A stretch of 10,584 bases of DNA from assembly GCA_016868485.1 (NCBI GenBank), contig VGGT01000044.1:1-10584 (forward strand), in the 5' to 3' direction. The stretch comes from Bacteroidota bacterium (GTDB taxonomy: Bacteria; Bacteroidota; Bacteroidia; UBA7662). The notes under the pieces were generated by a model, which was given only the letters and a program-made list of their open reading frames with translations, was not told the DNA's origin and did not search any database. Position 1 is the first letter of the stretch. Every line of letters begins with the position of its first letter. This document shows positions 1 through 7,624 of the stretch, one piece after another. Position numbers and translations under genes: made by a program.

Positions 1-20
1 CGGATGGTGGGTCGCTTTAC

Positions 21-93
21 TGGCCGATGGTGTAACTGGCAACACGTCTGATTTTGGTTCAGAAGAGTCTAGGTTCGAAACCTAGTCGGCCAA
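21..93 (+). tRNA. tRNA-Gln, anticodon TTG
   Basis: A complete 73-nt cloverleaf can be drawn by eye. The 7-bp acceptor stem pairs TGGCCGA (21-27) with TCGGCCA (86-92), and A93 is the discriminator. The anticodon stem TCTGA/TCAGA closes the loop TTTTGGT, so the anticodon is TTG, reading CAA glutamine codons. The T arm is CTAGG-TTCGAAA-CCTAG (69-85). The 3' CCA is not encoded and must be added after transcription. An intrinsic terminator follows at once, so this is the last or only gene of its transcript. The first 20 bases of the window do not form a recognisable part of another tRNA. Confidence 0.95.
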
Positions 94-95
94 CG

Positions 96-123
96 AAAAC
101 CGCCCACGAGGCGGTTTTTTTTT
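96..123 (+). terminator. Rho-independent terminator of the tRNA-Gln transcript
   Basis: The left arm AAAACCGCC (96-104), a 5-nt loop and the right arm GGCGGTTTT (110-118) form a perfect 9-bp stem. It runs directly into a T tract (115-123). It begins three bases after the tRNA discriminator, the expected place for termination of the tRNA precursor. Confidence 0.9.
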
Positions 124-146
124 GATTCGTCCTCACGTCGCCGATT

Positions 147-190
147 TTTTGTCACGACAAAAGGTTTAGGTCTACAATTTACTATATTTG
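147..190 (+). promoter_or_regulatory. Possible operator palindrome plus -7-like box upstream of the MscS gene
   Basis: TTTTGTC (147-153) and GACAAAA (156-162) are perfect inverted repeats around a 2-nt centre. TATATTTG (183-190) matches the Bacteroidota -7 consensus TAnnTTTG. The expected -33 position (about 160-163) falls on the right edge of the palindrome but has no good TTTG, so the promoter call is weak. GTCACGA occurs at 151-157 and again at 191-197. If real, the transcript would have a leader of about 170 nt before the MscS start codon. Confidence 0.3.
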
Positions 191-246
191 GTCACGAAGC
201 TACTGCAGGTGTTGCTTAACGGTACCTGTCCAAAAGTGGCGCTTCA

Positions 247-277
247 GTGCTTTTATCAAGCGATGTGCTTTTATCAA
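247..277. repeat. Two copies of a 13-bp direct repeat, 18-bp spacing
   Basis: GTGCTTTTATCAA occurs at 247-259 and 265-277. The repeat lies in the 241-bp stretch between the tRNA terminator and the MscS gene. That stretch holds no convincing gene; a 47-codon minus-strand reading frame (359 to 216) spans the repeat but has no supporting promoter or recognised homology. Confidence 0.6.
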
Positions 278-364
278 AGTTTGGGCTTGGCTGACCATAA
301 AGTGCTTCAAAATCGCCATCTTCGGGCAGCTGCAAAACGTTGATAGGCTCAGTTTTCATAAACA

Positions 365-1486
365 ATGAATAATTACGATACGATAGAACCCATCCGTGGG
401 TTGTTGGCGCAGGTTGTGGCCGGGCATACGTTGGGGCAGTTGTTGTTGGTGGCCGGGCTCTTGCTTTTGGCCTATCTCCTAAAGCGTTGGGGGGCAAGAA
501 TGGTGAACCAGCTTGTATTCAAAGCCTTCGATGCCACCGGGGCACAGGGCGACGAGCAGCGGAGAAACCGCGATGAATTTGTGCAGATGCTTTCGGTGCC
601 CATGCAGGCCTTGAGCATGGCCATGGTCTTTTATCTCTGCTTCACACTCCTGAATATTCCCCAAACCGTTCGGGTCTTTGAAAAAGAACTGCGGGTGCAT
701 CACTACATAGCCATGCTGATGCAGCTGTTGTTGATTGTGCGTCTGATTCGTCTCTTGCTCGGATTAACCACATTTTTGGGTGTGTATTGGACCCGCAGGG
801 CAGAAGGCGGTCTCATTCGGCTCGACAAGCAGATGATACCGTTTACTGTGGATGGCATCAAGATTCTCCTGGTCATCTTTGGGGTTCTTTTGGCGGCGGG
901 TGGGGTATTCGATGCGGATGTAACGGCCTTGATTGGGGGACTGGGTATTGGCGGATTAGCCGTGGCATTGGCGGCACAAGAGAGTTTAGCCAATCTCCTT
1001 GGTTCGTTCACCATTTTCCTCGACAAGCCCTTTCAGGTGGGCGACAGCGTGGAGTTTAGTGGTGTTTCGGGCACCATAGAAAAGGTGGGATTTCGGTCAA
1101 CACGCATCCGAACACTCGATAAAACCCTACTCACTGTACCCAATAAGAACCTCGTTGGCGCTCCGCTCAACAACATGAGCGAGGGCAACCAGAAGAGGGC
1201 GCGGTTTCAATTGACTTTGTGTGCAGCCACAACAGCCGATGCATTGAAGGCTATCGTAGGTGAGATCAGAGTCGCCCTGTTAGAACACCCCAAAATTGAG
1301 TCAGGCGCCCAGGTTCATTTTTTCGACTACAGCGACAAGGGGTATGTGGTTCAGGTCAATTACCTTGTGAATACCGCGAGCCATGAGGTTTACTGTGGGG
1401 TGCGTGAAGAGGTGAATTTCAGGATCTACGATATTATTCGCCAGAACGGCAGTGCTTTGGCCATGGACAGCAGCGCCAACGCCTAG
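365..1486 (+). CDS. MscS-family small-conductance mechanosensitive ion channel
   Basis: Predicted inner-membrane channel that opens under membrane tension to release solutes on hypo-osmotic shock. The 373-residue protein has hydrophobic segments near residues 22-40, 78-98, 113-140 and 163-182. These are followed by the Gly/Ala-rich pore helix with adjoining amphipathic segment (about 184-218, including GGLGIGGLAVALAAQESLANL). The MscS beta domain comes next, with FLDKPFQVGDSVEFSG (218-233) and the conserved TLLTVPN (255-261). A cytoplasmic alpha/beta tail ends near 360. It is longer than classical E. coli MscS (286 aa), with extra N-terminal helices as in many Bacteroidota members. ATG at 365 is the earliest possible start because a TAA codon sits in frame two codons upstream; no clear Shine-Dalgarno is present. 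The gene appears monocistronic, with its own 113-bp gap before glyS. The family is clear; the subfamily and exact gating are not. Confidence 0.92.
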   Translation: MNNYDTIEPIRGLLAQVVAGHTLGQLLLVAGLLLLAYLLKRWGARMVNQLVFKAFDATGAQGDEQRRNRDEFVQMLSVPMQALSMAMVFYLCFTLLNIPQTVRVFEKELRVHHYIAMLMQLLLIVRLIRLLLGLTTFLGVYWTRRAEGGLIRLDKQMIPFTVDGIKILLVIFGVLLAAGGVFDADVTALIGGLGIGGLAVALAAQESLANLLGSFTIFLDKPFQVGDSVEFSGVSGTIEKVGFRSTRIRTLDKTLLTVPNKNLVGAPLNNMSEGNQKRARFQLTLCAATTADALKAIVGEIRVALLEHPKIESGAQVHFFDYSDKGYVVQVNYLVNTASHEVYCGVREEVNFRIYDIIRQNGSALAMDSSANA

Positions 1487-1550
1487 TTTGTGCCCGCAAG
1501 GACGGTGTCGGCACTTTAGCCGTTGGCTTCCGAAAGCACACGCTTAGCTT

Positions 1551-1582
1551 TTTCCAAGAGCCCCTGAATTTCCCTATTTTTG
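1551..1582 (+). promoter_or_regulatory. Bacteroidota-type promoter for glyS
   Basis: TATTTTTG at 1575-1582 matches the -7 box TAnnTTTG fully. TTTC at 1551-1554, within a T-rich run, is a fair -33 box with a 20-nt spacer. Transcription would start near 1588-1590, leaving a leader of only about ten nucleotides before the ATG at 1600. It probably drives glyS, metG and the acyltransferase gene together. Confidence 0.55.
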
Positions 1583-1599
1583 TCGACCTACTCCCAAAC

Positions 1600-3168
1600 A
1601 TGAGCGCTGAAGACTCCTTTAAGAATGTAATTGCCCACGCCAAGGAATACGGATTCGTATTCCAATCGAGCGAATTGTATGACGGTTTGTCGGCGGTCTA
1701 CGACTACGGACAGGCCGGTGCGGCTCTAAAAAACAACATCCGCAACTACTGGTGGAAATCGATGGTTCAACTACACGAGAACATTGTAGGAATCGACGCG
1801 GCCATTTTTATGCATCCCACCACCTGGAAGGCCTCTGGCCATGTCGACGCCTTCAATGATCCGCTGATCGATAACAAAGACTCGCGCAAGCGATACCGGG
1901 CTGATGTGTTGATCGAGGACCAAATCGCAAAAATAAGCGCGAAAATCGACAAGGAAGTGGAAAAAGGACGTTCGCGCTTTGGGGAGGCATTCGATGAAGT
2001 ACAATTCCGCGCCACCCACCCGAATGTAGTCCGAAACCGCGAAAAAATCGAAGAAATTGAGCGTCGGATGAAGGCTGCGCTGGAGGCCAATGATCTACCC
2101 GCGCTCAAGCAACTTATCGAAGACCTGGAGGTGGTTTGTCCCATCAGCGGTACCCGCAATTGGACCGATGTACGGCAGTTCAATCTGATGTTCAGTACGG
2201 AGATGGGGGCGGTGAGTGGAGAATCGGGAACCATCTATTTAAGGCCTGAAACCGCTCAAGGCATCTTTGTTAATTTTTCGAATGTGCAAAAATCAGGGCG
2301 CATGAAAGTGCCCTTCGGCATTGCGCAAACAGGTAAGGCTTTTCGCAACGAAATCGTGGCCCGGCAGTTTATTTTCCGGATGCGTGAGTTTGAGCAAATG
2401 GAGATGCAGTTTTTTGTGCGTCCAGGCACCGAAATGCAGTGGTATGCCTATTGGAAGCAGGCGCGCATGCGGTGGCACGAACAATTGGGCATGGGAACGG
2501 AGGCATACCGCTACCATGATCACCTGAAGTTGGCGCACTATGCCAATGCGGCCTGTGATATTGAGTTTGCATTCCCCTTTGGCTTTAAGGAATTGGAAGG
2601 CATTCACTCAAGAACTGATTTTGATTTGGGTAGCCATGAGCGCCACAGCGGAAAGAAACTACGGTATTTTGACCCGGAAACGAATGAATCCTATGTGCCC
2701 TATGTCGTAGAAACGTCCATTGGCCTCGATCGTATGTTCCTCGCCGTTTTGTCGAACGCATACACCGAGGAACGTCTGCCTGATGGCAGTGAGCGCACGG
2801 TTTTGCGGATTCCGCCCTTTTTGGCGCCCATTCAGGTGGCCGTTCTGCCTTTGGTGAAGAAGGATGGGCTTCCTGAGTTTGCCCTCACGGTTGTTGATGC
2901 TTTGCGCTACCGCTATCAGGTTCAATACGACGACAAGGACAGCATTGGAAAGCGCTACCGTCGGCAGGATGCTTTGGGCACGCCCCTATGTGTTACCATC
3001 GATCACCAGTCGCTCGAAGATGGTCAGGTGACGGTACGCTTTCGCGACAGCATGCAGCAAGAACGGTTAACCATTGAGGGGTTATTATCCTGTTTGGAGC
3101 GTGAAGTGGGCCTCGAGCCGGTATTGCGTGCATTGCACCAAAGGCAGTCGGAGGGCCTGCCCGCCTGA
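1600..3168 (+). CDS. glyS: Glycyl-tRNA synthetase, class II, homodimeric (alpha2) type
   Basis: Charges tRNA-Gly with glycine in the cytoplasm, using ATP. At 522 residues it has the length of the single-chain eukaryote/archaea-like enzyme, not the split alpha2beta2 type. Visible signatures are the N-terminal block AVYDYGQAGAALKNNI (32-47), RPETAQGIFVNF (215-226), class II motif 2 around FRNEI (248-252) and FRMREFEQME (259-268), and motif 3 with SIGLDR (373-378). An HGTP-type anticodon-binding domain runs from about 407 to 505, with DDKDSIGKRYRRQDALGTP (444-462). An inserted helical region rich in Lys/Glu (about 105-175) matches this family. ATG at 1600 is preceded by a good promoter. The TGA stop overlaps the start of metG (TGATG), implying translational coupling. 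Confidence 0.96.
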   Translation: MSAEDSFKNVIAHAKEYGFVFQSSELYDGLSAVYDYGQAGAALKNNIRNYWWKSMVQLHENIVGIDAAIFMHPTTWKASGHVDAFNDPLIDNKDSRKRYRADVLIEDQIAKISAKIDKEVEKGRSRFGEAFDEVQFRATHPNVVRNREKIEEIERRMKAALEANDLPALKQLIEDLEVVCPISGTRNWTDVRQFNLMFSTEMGAVSGESGTIYLRPETAQGIFVNFSNVQKSGRMKVPFGIAQTGKAFRNEIVARQFIFRMREFEQMEMQFFVRPGTEMQWYAYWKQARMRWHEQLGMGTEAYRYHDHLKLAHYANAACDIEFAFPFGFKELEGIHSRTDFDLGSHERHSGKKLRYFDPETNESYVPYVVETSIGLDRMFLAVLSNAYTEERLPDGSERTVLRIPPFLAPIQVAVLPLVKKDGLPEFALTVVDALRYRYQVQYDDKDSIGKRYRRQDALGTPLCVTIDHQSLEDGQVTVRFRDSMQQERLTIEGLLSCLEREVGLEPVLRALHQRQSEGLPA

Positions 3169-5465
3169 TGCGTTATTTGGTCACTGCCGCCCTTCCCTAC
3201 GCCAACGGACCCATTCACCTCGGGCATTTGGCAGGGTGCTACCTGCCTGCGGATGTTTTTGTTCGTTGGCTTAAGGCACGGGGTGAGGAGGTGTTGTTGA
3301 TTTGCGGTACCGATGAGCATGGCGTGGCTATTGAATTGCGTGCCCGCAAAGAGGGCTGCACGCCCACGGAGTTGGTTGACCGTTATTATGCCCAAATCAA
3401 AAAGTCTTTTGATGATTTCGGCATCGAGTTTAGTCACTTTTCACGCACCAGTCGCCCGATACACCACGAAACCGCATCCAATTTTTTCTTATCGCTCTAC
3501 GAAAAGGGAGTTTTTGAGGAGCGGGTCACCGAACAGTTCTATGATGAAGAGGCCGGTCAATTTTTGGCGGATCGCTATATTTTAGGAGTTTGTCCGCGGT
3601 GCAGCTACGAGCAGGCCTATGGCGATCAATGCGAACGCTGTGGCACGTCGCTATCCCCCGAAGAACTCATCGAGCCGCGGTCCGCGCTGAGTGGCGCCAC
3701 ACCGGTGCGGCGGTCGACCCGCAACTGGTTTCTGCCCATGGATCAGTTGGCTGAAGGCAAGGTCTTTCGTGCCTATGCGGAACGGGTAGCCCACTGGCGT
3801 ACCCACGTGCGTGGGCAATTCAACAGCTGGATCAACCAGGGCCTGATGGCCCGCAGCATGACACGCGACCTCAATTGGGGAATTCCTGTGCCCCTGAAGG
3901 ATGCGGAAGGCAAAGTCCTGTATGTGTGGTTTGATGCCCCAATTGGCTACATCAGCGCAACAAGGGAGTATTTCCAGCAACAGGGGGGCACTTCCAACGA
4001 AGATGCATGGAAAACATGGTGGCAATCGCCCGACACGCAACTTGTGCACTTCATTGGAAAGGACAACATCGTTTTTCACACCATTATTTTTCCGATGATT
4101 CTTGCCGAGCATGGATCTTATGTGCTTCCCGCACAGGTGCCGGCCAACGAATTCCTCAACTTAGAAGGAGAGAAAATAAGCACATCGAGGAACCACGCGA
4201 TTTGGCTGCATGAGTATTTGGTTGATCTGCCTGGCCGACAAGATGAATTGCGGTATGTGCTAACGGCCATCGCACCGGAAAGCAAGGACAGTGATTTTAC
4301 CTGGCTCGACTACCAGGCACGGGTGAATAATGAGTTGGTGGCCATCTTGGGTAATTTTGTGAACCGCGTGATGGTGCTCACCCATAAGTTTTGCGGTGGC
4401 CGGGTTCCTGATGCGGCATCGATGGATGCGCTGCCCCCAGACCTTCAACCCGCCCTCGAGGCCTGTTGGTTCGAAATCGACAGCGCCCGTGCGGAGCTCT
4501 ATGCCCTCATGGGCGAGTACCGTTTGCGTGAGGCGCAGGCTGCGATGATGCGCTTGGCACGCGCCGGCAATAAGTTCTTGGCGGAAACCGAGCCTTGGAA
4601 GCGGGTGAAAGAGGACCCCCAAACGGCATCCGGTATCTTATACGTGGGCCTTCAGGTTTGCGCCCACTTGGCGGTGGCTTGCGCACCCTTTTTGCCCTCC
4701 ACAGCCCATAAAATCAGCGGGCAATTGGGGTGGACCACCCGAACTGCCGAATCGGATCGGAAATGGTGGACCGATTGTGCCGCTTCTTCCGATCAAAGAG
4801 CACGGCATAACCCCCATTTGCTGGCTCCCGAACAGGTGCTGGGTGCTGCCGCGCATCTGTTCACACCGATCACCGACGAACAACTGCAGCCGCTGCGCGA
4901 TCGCCTGATGCACCCATCGACCTCTATAAGCCATGCGACAGGGTCATCCGCCCAGGCTTCAATAAAGGAAAGCAACAGAGGGAATAAGGAAAGCAACAAG
5001 GAGTATAAGGAAAGCAACAAGGAGTATAAGGAAAGCAACAGAGGGAATAAAGAAAGCAACAAGGAGTATAAGGAAAGCAACAAGGAGAATAAAGAAAACA
5101 ATATGGAAATGGATGAGAAACAGTTTGTGCCGGTGAAGTCGGAAGTGGCCTATCCCGATTTTGAGAAACTTGATTTGCGTGTGGCGCAGATCAAATCAGC
5201 TGAACGGGTGGAGGGAGCGGATAAATTGCTGAAGCTCGGCATCGATCTGGGCTTTGAACAGCGTGTGGTGGTGAGTGGAATTGCCCAGCATTTTGATCCG
5301 GAGGGACTGGTTGGGCTGAAGGTCGTGCTCTTGGCGAATTTGGCTCCACGAAAGATTAGGGGGCAGATGTCGCAGGGGATGATTCTCTTGGCAGAAAATG
5401 CGGATGGCCGATTGGTTTTTGCCAAACCCGATGAGGATGCAGAGCCGGGGGCAGTGATTCGATAG
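3168..5465 (+). CDS. metG: Methionyl-tRNA synthetase with C-terminal tRNA-binding domain
   Basis: Charges tRNA-Met, including initiator tRNA, with methionine. The 765-residue protein is a class I synthetase. The HIGH motif appears as HLGH (17-20). The zinc knuckle is C142-x2-C145...C155-x2-C158. The KMSKS loop appears as KISTS (336-340), a common variant in this family. The helical anticodon-binding domain occupies about 385-575. A Trbp111/EMAP-II-like OB-fold domain covers about 664-765, with DLRVAQI (669-675) and APRKIRGQMSQGM (726-738). Between them, residues 600-648 are seven copies of a charged heptapeptide (KESNKEY type), which is unusual; MetRS linkers are normally not repetitive. The start ATG overlaps the glyS stop (TGATG) and aligns the HIGH motif at the usual distance. 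The acyltransferase start lies 22 bp after the TAG. Confidence 0.96.
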   Translation: MRYLVTAALPYANGPIHLGHLAGCYLPADVFVRWLKARGEEVLLICGTDEHGVAIELRARKEGCTPTELVDRYYAQIKKSFDDFGIEFSHFSRTSRPIHHETASNFFLSLYEKGVFEERVTEQFYDEEAGQFLADRYILGVCPRCSYEQAYGDQCERCGTSLSPEELIEPRSALSGATPVRRSTRNWFLPMDQLAEGKVFRAYAERVAHWRTHVRGQFNSWINQGLMARSMTRDLNWGIPVPLKDAEGKVLYVWFDAPIGYISATREYFQQQGGTSNEDAWKTWWQSPDTQLVHFIGKDNIVFHTIIFPMILAEHGSYVLPAQVPANEFLNLEGEKISTSRNHAIWLHEYLVDLPGRQDELRYVLTAIAPESKDSDFTWLDYQARVNNELVAILGNFVNRVMVLTHKFCGGRVPDAASMDALPPDLQPALEACWFEIDSARAELYALMGEYRLREAQAAMMRLARAGNKFLAETEPWKRVKEDPQTASGILYVGLQVCAHLAVACAPFLPSTAHKISGQLGWTTRTAESDRKWWTDCAASSDQRARHNPHLLAPEQVLGAAAHLFTPITDEQLQPLRDRLMHPSTSISHATGSSAQASIKESNRGNKESNKEYKESNKEYKESNRGNKESNKEYKESNKENKENNMEMDEKQFVPVKSEVAYPDFEKLDLRVAQIKSAERVEGADKLLKLGIDLGFEQRVVVSGIAQHFDPEGLVGLKVVLLANLAPRKIRGQMSQGMILLAENADGRLVFAKPDEDAEPGAVIR
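4965..5111 (+). repeat. 21-bp in-frame tandem repeat inside metG
   Basis: Seven consecutive 21-bp units encode KESNRGN, KESNKEY, KESNKEY, KESNRGN, KESNKEY, KESNKEN and a diverged KENNMEM. The first six units form a duplicated 63-bp triad (A-B-B, A-B-B'). Because 21 is a multiple of three, copy number can change without breaking the reading frame. The encoded segment is very hydrophilic (Lys, Glu, Ser, Asn) and links two folded domains of MetRS. Confidence 0.95.
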
Positions 5466-5487
5466 GTTTATTGAGGACTGTTTGATC

Positions 5488-6258
5488 ATGGGTTTTTTTC
5501 GCGATTCATTCGGACATTGGTACCTCGCCAAACGCCTGCTTTATATGGTGGTGGGTGCCTATGGCTATATCGGGCTGAACATCCGCAACCGCATGGTCAT
5601 CAGGGGTAGTCGCTATTTGAGCGGTCTACCCGAACAGAATGTATTGTTTGTGAGCAACCACCAGACCTATTTTCGCGATGTGATGGCCATGCTGCACGTC
5701 ATGTGCGCGGTCCGCTGGCGGATGTTCGATTATTTGGGATTTCCCATTTACCTCCTCACCCCCCGTTCGCGTGTTTATTTTGTGGCGGCTGAGGAAACCA
5801 TGAAACGGGGTGGTTTGCTGCCTAAGCTCTTTGCTCTGGGGGGTGCCATTACCGTCACCCGAACCTGGCGCAGCGAAGGCAAGGAAGTGAGTCGAAAGGT
5901 GGTGAAAACCGATATCAACAACATCAACCGCGCACTCAAGGAAGGCTGGGTGATTACTTTTCCCCAAGGAACAACAGCTGCATTTGCACCTGGGCGGAAG
6001 GGAACGGCCCACATCATCAAACAAAACCGTCCGGTGGTGGTGCCGGTGGTGATCGATGGGTTCCGCCGGGCTTTCGATAAAAAGGGCCTTTTGTTGAAAA
6101 AGAAAGGGGTTCGGTTGAAGATGACCTTCAAACCACCTTTGGAACTCGATTATGAGGCTTCCAATGAGGAAATTCTGGATCGGGTGATGGATGCCATCGA
6201 ACAGTCGGATCGGCACCGCTTTCAACACTATCGAAAGACGGGGTCAGACGAGTCTTAG
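5488..6258 (+). CDS. PlsC-like 1-acylglycerol-3-phosphate-type acyltransferase
   Basis: Probable membrane-associated acyltransferase of the LPLAT/PlsC superfamily, which moves an acyl chain to a lysophospholipid or related acceptor. The 256-residue protein has an N-terminal hydrophobic segment (about 14-32). Motif I is FVSNHQTYFRD (54-64), and motif III is ITFPQGTTAAFAPGRKG (156-172). Motif IV-like VVVPVVIDGF spans 183-192. Two catalytic motifs deviate from the textbook: H58 and D64 are separated by five residues instead of four, and FPQGT replaces FPEGTR. This looks like a distinct subfamily, so the acceptor is uncertain. I chose ATG at 5488, with GAGG 11 nt upstream; a TTG two codons earlier (5482) is possible. 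It follows metG by 22 bp and probably shares its transcript. It converges on the next gene with a 13-bp gap. Confidence 0.85.
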   Translation: MGFFRDSFGHWYLAKRLLYMVVGAYGYIGLNIRNRMVIRGSRYLSGLPEQNVLFVSNHQTYFRDVMAMLHVMCAVRWRMFDYLGFPIYLLTPRSRVYFVAAEETMKRGGLLPKLFALGGAITVTRTWRSEGKEVSRKVVKTDINNINRALKEGWVITFPQGTTAAFAPGRKGTAHIIKQNRPVVVPVVIDGFRRAFDKKGLLLKKKGVRLKMTFKPPLELDYEASNEEILDRVMDAIEQSDRHRFQHYRKTGSDES

Positions 6259-6271
6259 TGGGCTTGAATAG

Positions 6272-6604
6272 TCAATATCCACGTCTCAAGTTTTCCGCAT
6301 AATCGTTGGGCAGCACGCTGTTCTCGATGGCTTTTGCCGCGCGCTCTACGTCGTAGGCGAACCGAACAAATTCGGCTTGTATGCTCCCCTTTTCGCGCGG
6401 TGAGCTGTCCTTGTTGAGGTGTAGGAGCACATATCCCCCTCTAGGGTCACGGTCTTTGGGTTTGCCCACCGAACCGATGTTGATGGCGTGACGGTAACGG
6501 ATGCCCTCAGGTGTTTCTTTTTGGAGGATGCGGTGGTAGGGCTGATGGGTATGACCAAAGCACATGATATCGGCATGTATGTCGCTGAAAAGAGCTATTT
6601 TCAT
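6272..6604 (-). CDS. Metallophosphoesterase (YfcE-like) with large internal deletion
   Basis: The 110-residue product starts like a calcineurin-type phosphoesterase with MKIALFSDIHA (metal-binding D8 and H10). It then jumps straight to DIMCFGHTHQPYHR, the final metal motif GHTH (17-20), followed by NIGSVGKPKDRDPRGG (42-57) and a typical family C-terminus ending LRRGY. Members are normally about 240 residues. Roughly 130 residues carrying the GDxxG and GNHE motifs and the next metal-binding His are absent, yet the reading frame is intact. The join lies near codon 12 (about 6566-6574). The remnant is unlikely to be catalytic. It lies 30 bp downstream of the GNAT gene and is probably cotranscribed with it. 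It could be a recent in-frame pseudogene, a repurposed small protein or an assembly collapse. Family identity is confident; function is not. Confidence 0.8.
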   Translation of the reverse strand: MKIALFSDIHADIMCFGHTHQPYHRILQKETPEGIRYRHAINIGSVGKPKDRDPRGGYVLLHLNKDSSPREKGSIQAEFVRFAYDVERAAKAIENSVLPNDYAENLRRGY

Positions 6605-6634
6605 GGGTATGGGTTTAGGAGCAGTTTCTGGGAT

Positions 6635-7624
6635 TCAATCCACTAATTCGACCGGTGCTGGCTTGGCGCTTTTCGATGCGAATGGGTGGCGCAGGGTGAA
6701 AGGCGGCGGCTGATAAACGGATCGGGCATAGGCCTTCAGCAGCGTACGAAGAAGGGGGTTGCGTACGAAAAACACCAAGCTATTTTGCAGGGGCTCTGCG
6801 CCGAGTGTGCTTTTAATCTCGGTGGCCGTACGCCCCATTTGAACAGTTTTTACGCCCATTTGAATGCCCATTTCGACCATGTCGAGGAGGCAACGTTCGT
6901 AGAGGTGCATTCCCTCGGTTTTCTCTGCATCATAGCCTAAGTGCAAGGCGTGCAAGGTGTCGCCGATTTTGAGTCCGGTCACAAACCCAACCGCTTGGCC
7001 ATTGAGGGCGTAGCGAAACATCAGGAAATTTTGGCCAAATACTTTAATGAATGCCTGAAGCATGGCGGGGATGTTCTCTGGAAGGGCCACGACCCGAGTG
7101 GCTAAGGTCGAGCGGAGCAGGTGAGCCGCTTGGTTTAGCCAATCAACATCCGTACTGCCATGACAGGCACAGCGTTCGAAACTTGCCGAAGCCTCAAGCA
7201 CTTTCCGTATGCGAAGCCGGTATTTGGATTTCATGGCCTGAATGTACTGTTCGCGTTGGGTCCACTCTGATCGAAGATGTAAGGCCATAAAGGGCTCTGC
7301 CTCAAATGTCACGGCTTGGGGGATGCGTGGGGTTCCGGTCACATTCACGGCCAGCGTGGTGAGTCCACAGGGCCACGAACCAATTTGTTTATGACCTTTT
7401 GTTGGATCGAGTTGGGGGAAGTACAAACCAGGAACACAGGAGTGACCAACACCGCGTAGCCCTCCCTTGTTCAGCAGTGCATTGGCCAAGCGCAGCCAGA
7501 TACTGTGGATGTAGTGACCGTGTGGTCGATGCAGCCTGAGCCGTGAGACAGGATATGGCATTCCATTCAAAACGATTTCGTCGCTGTATCCGGGGAGGTG
7601 GCGCACGAGTTGTAGTACAGGCAT
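6635..7624 (-). CDS. GNAT/FemAB-like (BioF2-type) acyltransferase
   Basis: A 329-residue soluble protein without signal peptide. The second half has the layout of the GNAT fold shared with FemAB and BioF2-like transferases. It contains KYRLRIRKVLE (134-144), NFLMFRYALNGQAVGFVTGL (199-218), LHLGYD (227-232) and QMGRTATEIKSTLGAEP (262-278). The last block is one I associate with uncharacterised Bacteroidota GNAT proteins. Such enzymes move an acyl or aminoacyl group to an amine; no substrate can be named here. The first 100 residues are less conserved and Cys/Gly/Pro containing. ATG at 7624 is the likely start. The gene diverges from the small membrane protein gene with only 34 bp between start codons, and it precedes the deleted phosphoesterase by 30 bp. 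Confidence 0.7.
   Translation of the reverse strand: MPVLQLVRHLPGYSDEIVLNGMPYPVSRLRLHRPHGHYIHSIWLRLANALLNKGGLRGVGHSCVPGLYFPQLDPTKGHKQIGSWPCGLTTLAVNVTGTPRIPQAVTFEAEPFMALHLRSEWTQREQYIQAMKSKYRLRIRKVLEASASFERCACHGSTDVDWLNQAAHLLRSTLATRVVALPENIPAMLQAFIKVFGQNFLMFRYALNGQAVGFVTGLKIGDTLHALHLGYDAEKTEGMHLYERCLLDMVEMGIQMGVKTVQMGRTATEIKSTLGAEPLQNSLVFFVRNPLLRTLLKAYARSVYQPPPFTLRHPFASKSAKPAPVELVD

Noticed and set aside
1..20. Possible tail of another tRNA before tRNA-Gln
   Set aside because: The 20 bases show no T arm or acceptor end, and too little sequence is available.
216..359. A 47-codon minus-strand reading frame beginning MKTEPINVLQLPEDGD, starting 5 bp from the MscS start codon
   Set aside because: No promoter box, no ribosome site and no recognised homology; part of it is the 13-bp direct repeat. 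It could be a tiny gene, but the sequence does not support calling it.
1767..2234. 155-codon minus-strand frame
   Set aside because: Lies wholly antisense within glyS, which has all family motifs.
4793..5101. Leu/Ser-rich minus-strand frame that looks like a membrane protein
   Set aside because: It is the reverse translation of the Lys/Glu/Ser repeat in metG, not a gene.
3168..5465. KISTS in place of KMSKS in MetRS as a sign of a dead enzyme
   Set aside because: This form is a normal variant in MetRS proteins; the HIGH motif and zinc cysteines are all present.
6259..6271. Terminator between the convergent acyltransferase and phosphoesterase genes
   Set aside because: Only 13 bp are available and no hairpin with a T tract is visible.
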